A stretch of DNA of 64,000 nt from Erodium maritimum (lineage: Eukaryota; Streptophyta; Magnoliopsida; Geraniales; Geraniaceae). Made by a program: the position numbers and the translations under genes. Below the pieces are notes generated by a model. That model worked only from the letters and a program-made list of their open reading frames with translations. It did no database searches and was not told where the DNA came from. The stretch lies in the NCBI GenBank assembly GCA_963921825.1, contig OY997593.1, forward strand, positions 73,464,513 through 73,528,512, read 5' to 3'. Shown piece after piece: positions 1 through 12,500 of the stretch. The first letter of the stretch is position 1. Every line of letters begins with the position of its first letter.

Positions 1-385
1 ATTAGCAATTTCCGCTTCCGTGTTCTTGAAGCTTATTTCCATTGGTAGGAAAGATATAGAAAAAGAAAAGCTTTTTCTTTTTTGTGTTCTTAGAGCCTAA
101 AGAAGTAAAAAGGTTGGAGAAAAGTGAACTTAATCTCTGTGTTCTTCTTTATCGATATTCCTTGAGGTTTATTTGTTTCCAAAGCTACTTTGGAGCAAGG
201 GATCAAAAGTTTGCCTTTTCAAGTGTTAAAGTCTCATGCAAAGTTGTGAATCCATTCACTATTTGATGAATATCTTGTGGTTTTCACTTATTTGGCTTGA
301 ACGTTTATCTTCTTGGATTTTTGATCTTTTATGGGTTGTGGGTGTTTCTCTGATTCACTTGAAGTTACCTTTGTGAAAGAAATTT
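1..385. other. Upstream region of the CCT-motif gene, no exon identified
   Basis: AT-rich sequence without a convincing coding exon. It is either 5' leader or intron of the CCT gene that follows; homologues have N-terminal residues encoded further upstream, so an early exon may lie here or left of the window. A 60-codon open frame at 84-266 resembles no known protein and was not called. Confidence 0.35.
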
Positions 386-792
386 GGGATAATTGCAAAA
401 AAGTGCCCTGGTGTATTCACTTTTTGCATCTCGTTGCCCACTTCTTTGATAATCGTAAAAAAGTGCCATGAACTTGTCTTTTTGTTGCATTTTGTATAAA
501 TTTGTGTTTCAAAGTGATGATGTTACCCTTGAAAATAAAATAATAATTAAAGAAACAAAATCCCAATTTTCATATCCCTTATATTTCTTAAATAAAAGGA
601 TATGGAAATTTGGATTTTTTGTTTTTACTTATAATTTTTAAATCCAAAATGTATGGGTAAAATCATCATTTTTATACAAATTGCAACAAAAGACAAGTTC
701 ATGGTACTGTTTTTGCAATTATCACAGGAGAAGGCTACAAGTTGCAAAAAAATGAATACCTCAGGGTACTTTTTTTTTTTACAATTATCCCC
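386..792. repeat. Foldback element family A, copy 1
   Basis: Near-complete palindromic element. The left end reads GGGATAATTGCAAAAAAGT and the right end is its inverted copy; inner arms also pair (TTTTACCC blocks, TTGCAACAAAAG blocks). It lies upstream of the first recognised exon of the CCT gene, probably in an intron or leader. It has no coding capacity and looks like a non-autonomous MITE. No clear target duplication was found. Confidence 0.85.
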
Positions 793-1016
793 AGGTAAAC
801 TATCAAAAATATTGAAAATGGTATTTTTTGAGATCAATGTCAAAGGGCTTTTTTGTCATTATAAAGATAACGCTTACTTGTTTCCATCTTGTCATGCTTG
901 TTTGGTTCCTTGATATATGTACTCAATATACATCAATTTGGCATTCTTATTTATGAATACGAGCATTGCATCTCTATGCTTTCCCCTTTTATGAGATTTT
1001 AGCGGTAAAGTAATCT

Positions 1017-2963
1017 ATGAACAATGTGTTACAGACCTCAGCTATATCAGAATATGACTTGGGAGGAGAAGGAGATCTGTTCAAAGCCCCAGAACCAATC
1101 CTTGAGGAACCCCTTGGAAGCCTCGTATCAATGATCTCTTGCGGGGAAGATGGTATATCGAATATGGCATCAGATATCGAATCATTTCAAAACGAACAAC
1201 TCTTGAGCGAAGTCTTTTATGAGTGCAAGAAGGACCTCTTGGAAAAAGCTGCAAGAGACTCGCCATTTACAGAGGTCCTGGATATGAAGTTCCATGTAGA
1301 AGACAACTTGCTTCCGTGTTCACAGTTCCAGAAGAGTGTGAGCTCTGGATGTTTAAGCTCCATGGAAATGTTGCCTAGTGCTTCAGCAGGAACGGGTTTT
1401 GTTGATTTTCATGGAATGGATTTTGGATCTGTGTATGGGATGAGGAGGGCGTATAGCGATGGAGACATAAAGGTAATTTTTTTTATTGCTTTCTTGATTT
1501 GATTCCATGGAAGTAGCAATGCGATTAGATAAGCTTAGTTGTTGATTCTTGTGATGGATTCATGATCAATCGAACACGAATCATATGTTGGATCTAGGGA
1601 TAATTGTACAAAAATGTCCTGAGGTATACTTTTTTGCAATTTGTGACCCTTTTCTTTGATAATTGCAGAAAAATGCCCTGAACTTGTCTTTGTTGCACTT
1701 TGTATAAATTTGTTTCAAAACGAAGATTTTACCCTTAAATTATAATAAGAACAAAAAAGAACAAAAAAAAATAGAATTTCAACCTCTATTGATTTTCTTC
1801 TATTGTGAAGTGTGAACATACAAAAGGGAAGAAATTTGTATATTTTTGGATTACTTATTATTTTTAAAGGGTAAAACCGTTATTATGAAATAGATTTACA
1901 CTATGTGCAAAAGAAAGACAAGTTCAGTGCATATTTTTGTAATTATAAGAAAAGGATTACAACTTGCAAAAAGTGAATACCTCAAGGTACTTTTTTGCAA
2001 TTACTCTTTAGGTCTGATCTATCACAAAAACTAGGAACTGAGAAATGTTTTTTTTATGGCAGACTCTTGGCAATGGGAACAGGAGCACAATGGCCAACCG
2101 GTCTTCTTCCATGGAACGACACTTGAGCAACTGCACTTCAGAAGAACGCAAAGAAAAGCTTTCCAGATACTGGAACAAGAAGGCGAAGAGGAACTTTGGG
2201 AGGAAAATCAAGGTATAATTAGCAAATACTAATAGCGTTTTTTCTTCGACTGATTGCAGATAGTTATTACGTATTATATGTATTTTGCACATTTACTTCC
2301 GGTTACCTAAACTTCCAAAAAATCACACACATCTCTTTTTTGGTTGTTTGTCGAAATAGGATGAAAATGTCCTTGGCCCTAATCTCTAACGATGCTATTT
2401 TTCCGTCCTTTGAACAATTTCATCTTTCAAGGAGTATTTTTTACAGCTGATCAAAATGTTTTTGGTAGTCATGAAGTCTTTAAGATTATGGTCAAGGTCA
2501 TTCTCGTCATTTTCTTGGAAAAAAGAGTTGTGTAATTTCTTTTGGAAGTTTAGGTAGCTGAATCTTCTTTTGTCGTAAAATGACAAAAATGCCCTAGACC
2601 CAAATCTCAAAAAATGCCATTTTCCCATCCTTTCAAATGTTTTAAAGAGTATTTTTACATCTGATCAAAATGTATTTGGTAGTCCTGAAGTCTTCGAGAT
2701 TAGGGTCAAGGGCATTTTCAACAAAAAAAGAGCTATGTGTTATTTTTGAAACTTTAGTTAGCTGAATGTAACAAAAGACGTATAGTATACATTAGATATC
2801 TGCAATCGACCTTTTTTTCGTTCTTTACCGAGAGCTCTCTTCCAGAACTTATTTGTATGCTATACTTCAGTATGCTTGCAGGAAGGCTCTTGCGGACAGC
2901 CAACCAAGAATCCGAGGAAGGTTTGCGAAAACCGAGGAATCGGATATTCACAAGAGGCAGTGA
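1017..2963 (+). CDS. CCT-motif (CMF) family protein, likely transcriptional regulator
   Basis: Three exons were read: 1017-1472, 2063-2212 and 2871-2963 (stop TGA), all joined in phase 0 with GT-AG introns, giving 232 residues. The C-terminus (about residues 178-225) is a CCT motif, including KLSRYWNKKAKRNFGRKIK followed by YACRKALADSQPRIRGRFAK. CCT motifs act in nuclear localisation and in DNA/NF-Y binding in CONSTANS, TOC1 and related proteins. The N-terminal stretch TSAISEYDLGGEGDLFKAPEP is shared with a small plant CMF group having only a C-terminal CCT and no B-box. The true N-terminus is uncertain: an in-frame TAA lies 6 nt before ATG 1017, but TTACAG ending at 1034 could instead be a splice acceptor for an earlier exon. 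Intron 1 holds a family A foldback and intron 2 a duplicated TIR element. Target genes cannot be told from sequence. Confidence 0.85.
1597..2007. repeat. Foldback element family A, copy 2 (CCT gene intron 1)
   Basis: Same palindromic organisation as copy 1, more diverged (GGGATAATTGTACAAAAATG at the left, GCAATTACTC at the right). It lies wholly inside the intron between 1472 and 2063 and makes up most of it. Confidence 0.8.
2305..2765. repeat. Tandem pair of a short terminal-inverted-repeat element in CCT gene intron 2
   Basis: Two head-to-tail copies (about 2305-2563 and 2564-2765) share the block GTATTTTTACATCTGATCAA and the text around AATGCCCT. Each is bounded by inverted ends: ACCTAAACTTCCAAAAAA at the left pairs with TTTTGGAAGTTTAGGTAGCT at about 2540-2560, and a diverged end recurs near 2745. 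This fits a MITE that duplicated in place. It is non-coding. Confidence 0.6.
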
Positions 2964-3579
2964 TCGATGAATGAGTAAGAACGGAGCTCGGGTTTAAGAA
3001 CTAGGTCAACGAGGAAGCCAGAGAGGTATCGGTCAAGAACAGTCCCAAACTCTTACAATGTAGTCGATATTGATATCTTAATCTCTGTAGTAACCTTGGT
3101 AGTGAACTGAAATAGCCTACTAGAGTTGTATATATATAGGATTTGTTGAATAATAAGAATGCTCTTGTTCATACATGTGGGTATGAAATTGAAATGGTGT
3201 GCAACATTTCATTTTTGGTCATCTTATTTAATTTTGATGAAACCAAAAGCCTCGTGTTTCCTAGAAGGAGAACATCCACAATCGAGGCTTTCGTTTCTGA
3301 AAGCGAAGACCTAGTTAGCCCTGTAACCAGGGACTGGAGTGGCTCAATTGGACCGTGCAGTCCCCTAAGGAACTAGCTGACGTTCTTCCCCTGCTGATAA
3401 TGAGGGTCTTTAAAAACGTGAAGTTGTTGCCTTCCGATCTAATAGGATATTGTCGTGTCGGTACTTGATGGAACCGATGTTACCCTACGGTTGGAGGGGC
3501 GGCATGGGGCTGCCGCCCCTCGTTGGTATTCCTGATGTCCCATTGAACTCCGTAATGCCCCCTGGCTCCATGATCCCGC
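2964..3579. other. 3' flank of the CCT gene and intergenic sequence
   Basis: The first ~150 bases are probably 3'UTR, ending near a TATATATATAGG tract at 3129. An open frame at 3143-3376 contains low-complexity Ser/Glu-rich text but shows no known domain or splice logic. Nothing further is recognised. Confidence 0.4.
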
Positions 3580-3790
3580 CAACACCGTGTACAAATCCAA
3601 CCACTACGTACTTGACATTGATCGGTCGTACTCCACCCGTGATTCCACCACATATCCTTGACATCGATCGACCTTACTCCACTCATGATTCTACCAACAC
3701 CGCACACAACTCTACCCGCCACATCTTTGACGTCGATCAACCTTACTCCACTCTTGACTCCGCCAACACCGCACACAACTTCTATGCTCT
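3580..3790 (+). repeat. Three imperfect ~69 bp tandem repeats
   Basis: The motif around TTACTCCACTCATGATTCTA, with CCAACACCGCACACAACT, recurs about three times at ~69 bp spacing. Read on the + strand each unit gives a DIDRPYST-like peptide; the frame is open from 3450 to 3806 but matches no known protein. It may be a decayed gene or simply a minisatellite. Confidence 0.5.
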
Positions 3791-3809
3791 TATGACATGT
3801 GCATAGAAG

Positions 3810-6044
3810 TTTCTTGTGACATGTGAAGAAGGGTCTGCAGAAACAACTCAACACTTACACTAACCGTGTAAATTTAGATTCACGCGTTCGGACAAGAGCA
3901 TATATATATATCTTAGCTGAGTTTAAGGTTTAATCCTCGGAATGGGGAGACATGTCGAAGAAGTTTCGTGGACGATTCTCTTCTCTTGTTCCTCGTTTAT
4001 GACACGAATTTTCTCGATAGCTCCAACGAAAAGTTGCGAGAGATTTGGTGTTGTAGACGATGAACTAGAGAGGAGAGGAGAGAGTTCATGGAGAGTAGAG
4101 TAAGAACAACTCAGACTCGAAATGGTTGGTTTATTATGTTTCTTACTAAACTATATCGATTTTCGAATTTTTTCCTTTTGATCATGCTACAATTTTAAAA
4201 TTTCTCATTTTATTATATTTTTATAGTAAATGACGGAAATTCTCTGTTGAAATCAAATCCGAGTTCCATCGATGATTGGCGTCGAGGGGAAGAGAATGTA
4301 CCGAATTAGCGTTTCCTCTAGCTCCAGGTTTAACGCCAGCGCACGTGTTTGTCTTGACCAATCATGCGTCGACGCGAGACACTCAAAATAAGTAGAAGAT
4401 TCTTGTATACTCAACAAAATATATCGAGTTTAGAATAGAACTATGTAAAAGGTCGGTTTCAGACGTTTATCAGTCTCCCTCGTAGGTGACACTTTTCTCT
4501 CTCTTAGTAGTGTAGGAGTAGTCGACCGCGTTGTGTTGACGCTTTCGGTTGATATTTTTCATAAATAGATACATCCCATATTGTCTATCTTCTTGCGGTG
4601 TCGAGGGTAACGCCAATACTATACCTCAACTAAAACCCTAAAATTGGTTTGATAATGTGAATTTACCGAAAATCGTCGGATGGAACGCAGTTGGACTGCA
4701 AAATTACCTCCGTTTTGGAGCTTTATTGCTGATAGTGAGTATTAACGACTGCACACGCTCTTATGCGTCAGAAGTAAGCAACTTCTTATATTGCACATGC
4801 GTTGCGTATCTCTCGAAACAATTATACAAAAAAAGATAATTGCCCTGTATACGTATTAGTGACGGCTTTATCAGATCATCGGTTTGTAATCGCTTATAAA
4901 AAACGATAGTTTACCGTTGAACCAACTTGAATTACATTCATCGAATGCAATCCAATTTCTTTCACGTATAATTCAGTTATTAGTGTGATTATACCATTAA
5001 TAACTGAATTATACATCATAGTACTTTCGATAGTACCATGCTTTGGACAAAACCTTAAACAAGTACAATATGTCGGAAAGTAAACCAAGACACCATTAAA
5101 AGCAAACCAAGCTCTTGTCTTCTTCCAAACACACTCTCTTCTCCTTCCTCCACTCTCCATCTTCACGTACTTCATCAAACATCGAAGCCCCATCTTCTTC
5201 CTCGTACTCGTCGAACAAATCCTAGGATGATGTCCGAACTAGCCTTCCTCGTACGAGTCGAACTAAGACTATGTCCGAACTAGCCCCCATTACACGCTCC
5301 TTGTCTGAAAATTGTTCCAAGATTTACAATTTTTTTTTCCAGAGCCATCCATCGACTAAATCGGTTGAGCATATCGAAACCCAAATCGAGAAAAGATCGC
5401 AAAACAATTTTTTTTAAAATCAAATAAAGTCAAAGGGTGATTGATTATTCATCTGCAAACAATTAAATATACCCAAAATGCCCTTCCTCCGCCGAGATGG
5501 TCCAAAAAAGCACCAGCCATCATGTTCCAATCTTACCTCGGAAAATCAGAACCACGACTGTCCGGTGACGAGGAATTCCTTTTCCGGTGACCGGTCCGGC
5601 ATCATTAAAAACACGAAGAGTTTAATGAATCACTACCGTACCTTAAAGTTGCTTCTCTATCAATCAAACCCATCATTTTTGTTGCAAAAATTCGAACCCA
5701 AGTGACAAATTTAATCGCACACAACAACGAACTAGATACACTAACGAAAATTAAAAAAAAATTGAATTGAACCAAATGTTTTCGGAGAAATTAAAAGGAC
5801 AACCTTGGAAGAGATCCGAGAAGCTTGGAACATACACAAAAACAACGTTAACCCCAACACGACCACCATAGCTGGGCTCTGAGTGTCTCTCTGCTAAAAT
5901 AAAAATTGAATTTTGAAGGATTATAAAAACAATAAGCAATCGAGCCCAAAATCGAAGAAGAAGAGAATGTGAATTGTGAACCTCTTTTGACACGCAAGAG
6001 GCGCAAGTTAGTCTCTCTCTGGCCATTTACTCACAAGATAACGC
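3810..6044. other. Intergenic region, no gene recognised
   Basis: AT-rich DNA with scattered short open frames on both strands. Two minus-strand stretches were considered: 4894-5193, and a signal-peptide-like 43-codon frame starting at ATG 5869 (MVVVLGLTLFLC). Neither could be extended into a supported gene model. Confidence 0.4.
4966..5014. repeat. Perfect 17 bp inverted repeat
   Basis: GTATAATTCAGTTATTA at 4966-4982 is exactly inverted at 4998-5014 with a 15 nt spacer. It could extrude as a cruciform or be the ends of a decayed small element. No T-run or gene end is attached to it. Confidence 0.7.
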
Positions 6045-6526
6045 CGACTCGACCCTCTTCTCTCTCTCTATCTCCTTCACTTTCTCTCTCTAAAAAAATA
6101 AAAATTCAATTTTTTTTTCTCCTCGATTTGTTTTGTTGGTTTCGTTAATGATTGTATCGGAGTTTGTTGTGGGAAATTAAGTTGGGTTTGTATCGAATTG
6201 ATGAGATGATACTGTGAATCGGTCAGAGCGAGAGAGAAAAAATTGACCGGACTCGAAACAGATCTCTGTTTGGATTCTCAGACCTGAATTCGATCCCTTT
6301 TCTGTCGATTTCTCGTTCCCTTCTCTGATTCCTCTTCTGGGTTTCTCGAATCTCTGTGATTGTGTTTCTGTGGAGCGGAGCTCGCTGGGTTTTGTTGCTC
6401 TGTTCTTCGCGATTTTGGGGGATTTGGGGATTGGGGATTAGGGTTTATGGGTGCTCTCGGAGCTCGGATTTAGCTCTCGATTCGAACTCTGGAGGGCGAT
6501 TTCGCTTGATTGGTTTTGTGGGTCAG
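6045..6526 (+). promoter_or_regulatory. Putative core promoter region and 5' leader of the ATX-type gene
   Basis: A pyrimidine-rich CTCTCTCTCTATCTCC tract at about 6058-6095 precedes ~430 nt of leader before the start codon. CT-rich patches are common near plant transcription starts. No clear TATA box was seen. The exact start site cannot be read, and an upstream frame in phase with the ORF (from 6356) is treated as leader. Confidence 0.4.
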
Positions 6527-9500
6527 ATGATAATCAAGCGGAAATTGAAATCCCAAATGCCGGGTCTGAAACGGTGGCGAGTCGGCGACTCGGCGACGGA
6601 GGAGGACGATAACGCCTCGGCGGCGGCGAGGGATCGGAGGAAGAAGAAGAAGCAGAAGAAGGTGAATGGGTATTACCCTCTGAATCTGCTCGGAGAGGTC
6701 GCCGCCGGGATAATCCCGGCGAGCTACAATGGGGAGTTCCCGGCGTCTTGGTTCACTGAGGTCTCGTGCTCCGCCGGCGACGACGTGGAGTCCCGATCGG
6801 CCCGCCAGCTCCCGGCGGCGGCGAGGAGCGATCAGGTGTCGCGGCCGCCTCTGGTGAGGACCTCCAGAGGGCGGGTTCAGGTACTCCCTTCTCGTTTCAA
6901 TGATTCAGTGATTGATAATTGGAGGAAAGAGAGCAAAGCTAGTAATTTGGATGAAGAGATTGAGTGTAAGAAGGAGAAGTTTAGTTTCAGACCACCAAAA
7001 GCTTGTAATCAAGTGGAGAAGAACTCGAAACCAGTGATGAAGTACATGGCATTGTGTAAGGAAGAAGAAGAAGAAGAAGAAGAAGAAGAAGAAGAAGAAG
7101 AAGAAGAAGAAGACGATGATGAGTACATGGAGTTCAAGAGTTTCAACCCGAGGAACTATGAGTCTCTACATGAGCTAATGCTTGAGGATGAGAAGGGACT
7201 GCCATCGAAGAGGAATGGTAAGAGAAGAGACGGGTTATACGGGCCAGAGGATTTCTATTCGGGTGACATAGTGTGGGCAAAGTCGGGGAAGAAGGAGCCC
7301 TTTTGGCCTGCGATTGTTATCGACCCGATGTCTCAAGCACCTGAGCTCGTTCTCAGAGCTTGTGTAGCTGAAGCTGCTTGCGTGATGTTCTTCGGGCACT
7401 CTGGAAATGAGAATCAAAGGGTATGAAATTGGAACTCTTGTTCTTCGTGTTGTTTTGTGGCCCGTTAATCTCGTACATTGATTGACCTTGTGTATGTAGG
7501 ACTATGCATGGGTCAAACGAGGGATGATTTTCCCGTTCATAGATAATGTAGAAAGGTACTGTGTTATTTGGTTTCCATCGAGGTTTAGCTGCTAACTATA
7601 GGAAAAACTGCATTTGCATGCCCACTTTGACCTTTTGCTATCAATAACATACCCTAAAGGTGAATCGTTATCGGTAACACACTGTCACCTTGTCTGATAA
7701 ATGAGGAAGGTGACAACATGTTTCCTGATAAAAAATCACTTTTTCTGTGTCAACCGAGGTGTTTTTTGATTAATACGAAAGGTGACAGTGTGTTATTACG
7801 GATAAGATCACCTTTAGGGTATGCTATTATAGCGAAAGGTCAGAGTGGGTATGTAAATGTAGTTTTTCCACTATACTACCTTGTGATTGATACTTTTTTC
7901 TTGGTTTAGGTTTCAGGAGCAGGCGGAATTGCATGAACACATCATTAGTGGTTTTCAAATGGCATTGGAGGAGGCGTTTTTGGCAGAAAATGGATTTACC
8001 GAAAAATTATTAGAGGATATAAACATGGCAGCTGGGAATTCGTCTTTCCATGGATCGATTCTTAGAGGGGCTCAAGAGGCTACCGGTTCAAGTCGCGATC
8101 TTGAGTGCCAATATCCTTACCAGGCAAGTTTTATTAGGGTACTAACTACTCATTTAAGGATGAGAAAACATAATGTTATAATGTTGCCGAGGATATAGAA
8201 GAAGAAAGAGACAAAAACTTCAGATAATAGGTACTGGGGACAATTGCAAAAAGTACCCCAAGGTATTAATTTTTTGCAATTCGGAGCCCTCTGCATTGAC
8301 AATTGCAAAAAAGCACCCTGAACTTGTCTTTTTGTTGCAATTTGTATGAAAATGATGATTTTACCCTTACAATTTAGATTATAAAATTAACAAGTAAAAA
8401 ACAAAAATAATCCAAATTTTCATACCCCTTAATTTTCTTCATGTTTGTACCATTCAGAGAGTAAGAAATTTAAGGGATTAGAAAATTTTGATTTTTTTTA
8501 CTTATTATTTTTAAAATCTAAATCGTAAGGGTAAAATCATCGTTTTTATTCAAATTTACATAAAGTGCAACAGAATGAAAAGTTTGGGGTACTTTTTTAC
8601 CATTATCAAACACGAGGGCAACAAGTACAAAATATGAATACATCAAGGTACTTTTTTGTTATTATCCCTTTTCCTTTTAAGTGAACCAAAGAAGTAAAAA
8701 ATGAATACGAAGTTGCATATGGAATAATGATTTTTTTCTCTCTTTTAGGGTGTATACCGGAATAAGAAAGGCACATCAGCATGTGAAGGCTGTGGTGCTA
8801 GTCTTCCTTTGAAAATGACAAAAAAATTGAAGGCTTCATCTCCTGGAGACCAGTTTCTATGCAAAACATGTGCTCGGGTTTGTCTGCCTTTGAACTTTAT
8901 TTTATATCTGGTCTATAATTTTTAGGGATAATTGCAAGTACCCACCCTTTCTGCACTTTAATGATTGCAAAAAAGTTCCCTGATATTTTCCTTTTGTTGC
9001 ATTTTGTATAAATTTGTTTCAAAATGATGATTTTACCCATGAAAATTTAAAATTTTAAAAATAATAATTAAAGAACATGAGATCCAAATTTTCACATCCT
9101 TTAAATTTCTTACTCTTTGTAAGGTACAAAGAGTAGAAAATTAAGGGATATGAAGATCTGGATATTTTGTTTTTACTTGTTATTTTTTAAATCTAAATTG
9201 TATGGGTAAAATCATCATTTTTATACAAGTTGCAACAAAAGGAAAAGTTTGGGGTAGTTTTTTGCAGTTATGAAAGAAGAGGGGTACAAGTTACAAGAGA
9301 TGAATACTTCATGGTATTTTTTTTGCAATTATCTCTAATATTTATGTAGTCTTGTATGTACTGTAATAACATTTATGCATATTGCAGTTAACAAAATTAA
9401 AACATTATTGTGGGATATGCAAAAAGATTTGGAATCACTCAGACAGTGGGAGTTGGGTAAGGGAGATCTACCATTTGTTTTAGACTAGTAATTAACTTTG

Positions 9501-12500
9501 ATCTCTTATTCACTTCTTTGTTATGATAACATTATGTCAGGTGCGCTGTGATGGCTGTAAAGTTTGGGTGCATGCAGAGTGTGACAAGATATCTAGCAAT
9601 CGTTTTAAGGTTTGATTACCGAATATAAATTCCATCATTAATGATTTTGATCAATGTGCATATGTAGCACACAAAAAAGTACCCTAGGGTATTCACTTTC
9701 TGCGACTGGTAGCTCCCCTCTTTGATAATTGCAAAAAAGTACCCTGAACTTATCATTTTGAAACAAACAAAAAGACGAGTTTTCCCTTGGAAATTAACAT
9801 TTTAAAAATAATAGTTAAAGAAAAAAATCCAAATTTTAATATCCTTAAATTTCTTACTCTTTGTACGGTACAAAGAAGTGTTCTTTGATTGTTATTTTTA
9901 AATTAATCTGTAAGGGTAAAATAATCATTTTAATACAAATTGCAATAAAAAGACAAGTTCAGGGTTTTGCAACTATAAAAGAATAGGGCTGCAAGTTGCA
10001 GAAAATGAATACCTCATGGTTCTTTTTTGCAATTATCCCTTTTTTTTGCTCTTATTGTATATATTTTGTACTTTCAAGGATCTCGGAGGCACTGATTATT
10101 ACTGCCCTTCTTGCAAAGCAAAGTTCAATTTTGAATTATCCGATTCAGAGAAGTCACAGCAAAACGCCAAGTAAGTCTTTCCATCTCGGTATATATTAGT
10201 TTTTTCTCTGAGTTTTTTTTAATGTATTTCCCATTTTACCCTTTTCGCTTGTGTGCATGTTTTAATCCTACTTCATTACAGATGGAGCAAAAACAATGGC
10301 CGCATGGTGCTTCCTAATAAGGTGACTGTACTCTGCTCAGGCGTTGAAGGCACATATTTTCCAAGCCTTCACTTGTAAGCCCAAATCACTTTACAGCATA
10401 TGAAACATCACTTATTTGTGCACGATATTCTTTTATCGATTAGTTCACATTTACTTGAAGTAAATTTTGGCAACCCCCCTAAGTTTTTGTAGTCTCATTT
10501 TACCCCAATCCCGTCAACGTTTGGTTGAAATGATGAAAATACCCTCATGTAAATAAAAATAAGGGTATTCTTGTCATTTCACACCCTCAAAGTATTTGAT
10601 AGGGATAATCTCACTTAGCTAACCTTAAGTATGCACCTTTCTCAATCAACTACCCCTAAGTTTTAAAAAAAATTGGCAACCTCCTCAAGTTTTTCTACTC
10701 TCATATTGGGCGTGAAATGATGAAATACCCTCTTGTAAAAAAATAAAAATAAGGGTATTCTTGTCAATTCACCCCTCTAAGTTATTTGATTTTGCTGTCT
10801 GCAAACACTTTCTATACGTTTATTTTGATCGTCTTTCCTTGTTTAGAGTTGTATGCAAATGTGGGTACTGTGGGACACAGAAGCAAGCACTAAGTGAATG
10901 GGAAAGACATACCGGTTCCAAATCAAGAAATTGGAGGACTAGTATTAGGGTCAAAGGCTCCATGTTGCCCCTCGAAGAATGGGTTTGTTCTTCACTTTTC
11001 CTTTTTTATTTAACTTCTATTTATGTCGTTCAAAATTGATTATCGATTGAGTTTCTATGCTTTTATTACCCTTAAAACCTCTAATGAAGCAGATATATTC
11101 AATACGTGTTATGTGTTTCAGATGCTGCAGTTAGCAGAGTTCCATGCAAGTGCTCTTACTCCTGCTAAGCCACCCAAAAAACCTTCTATAAAAGAACGAA
11201 AACATAAGTTGCTTGCTTTTTTGCAAGGTAGGTTCGATTTTCTGAGTACGATTGCAAAACAGTACCCTAAGGTATTCAATTTTTTTTTCAACTTGTAGCC
11301 CTCTTCTTTGGTTTGTTGCAATCTGTATGAAAATGACGCTTTACCCTTAAAATTTAGATTTAAAAATTAATAAGTAAAAACAAAGAATCCCAATTTTCAT
11401 TCCCTTAATTTTCTTCCTCCTTGTACCGTTCAAAGAGTAAAAAATTTAAGGAATATGGGAATTTTGATTTTTTGTTCTTTAATTAGTATCTTTAAAATTT
11501 TAATTTTCAAGGGTAAAAATCGTCATTTTAAAACAAATTATACAAAGTGCAATAAAAAGGCAAGTTCAGGGCACCATTTTGCAGTTATAAAAAAAGAAGG
11601 CTATAACTTGCAAAAAGTGAATACCTCAAGGTACTTTCTTGATAATTATGTTTAACGTACTTAATTGTTGCCGTGACAGAGAAATACGAGCCAGTTTATG
11701 CCAAGTGGACGACTGAACGATGCGCTGTATGTAGATGGGTTGAAGATTGGGACTACAACAAAATTATTATTTGCAACAGGTCTGGTTTTATAGGCATTGC
11801 TTAGTCTTAATTCACAATCACAGCTCCTAATTAACGTTATTATTGATTTTTTTTTTCTTTCAGATGTCAAATAGCTGTTCATCAAGAATGCTATGGCGCG
11901 AGAAATGTGAAAGATTTCACTTCATGGGTTTGCAAGGCCTGTGAGACTCCTGATGTCAAGCGGGAGTGTTGCCTTTGCCCTGTAAAGGGTAAGGAAACTT
12001 TAGTATTCACAAATTTGTCCAATTTTTTTTAAACTCGAGTGCCTTAGAGCATCTCGAACGCACCAAGCGATTTAACAAGTCGAATCCAGACGAATTGTCC
12101 CGATTCTCCCCCAACTTCAGTACCTTAGAGCACCTGCAATGGAGGGTGAATCGTCGAAAAAAGTGGGTTTTTGGCAGTCTTGCACGATTCTCTCTTCAAG
12201 GGCGAAGGATACATCGCCCCGTGAATTCACCCGGCGAACTCAATTTTCCCAACTTGTGGCCGCTTGCCACGCGACACGTGCACATTCGTCCGGATTCGCC
12301 TGGTTAAATCACCACAAGGTGGGTGAATTGAGTTCCTAGGCAAATTCATGAGGCGATGAATTTGCCCGGCCAAAAACCATTTTTTTTGGCGATTCACCCC
12401 ACTTCCGCCCTCCATTGGAGATGCTCTTATAGGGTCAATTACATCTAGGCAGACCTAAATTTGGGTTTCAAAATAACTAACTTTTTTTTGCTATAGAATG

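Noticed and set aside
4894-5193. 99-codon minus-strand frame
   Set aside because: It spans the 17 bp inverted repeat, has no recognisable domain and no transcript signals.
5738-5869. Short minus-strand frame with a signal-peptide-like start (MVVVLGLTLFLC)
   Set aside because: No convincing splice partner was found downstream, and it sits in the presumed promoter region of the ATX-type gene. It could be a first exon of a small secreted-peptide gene, but support is too weak.
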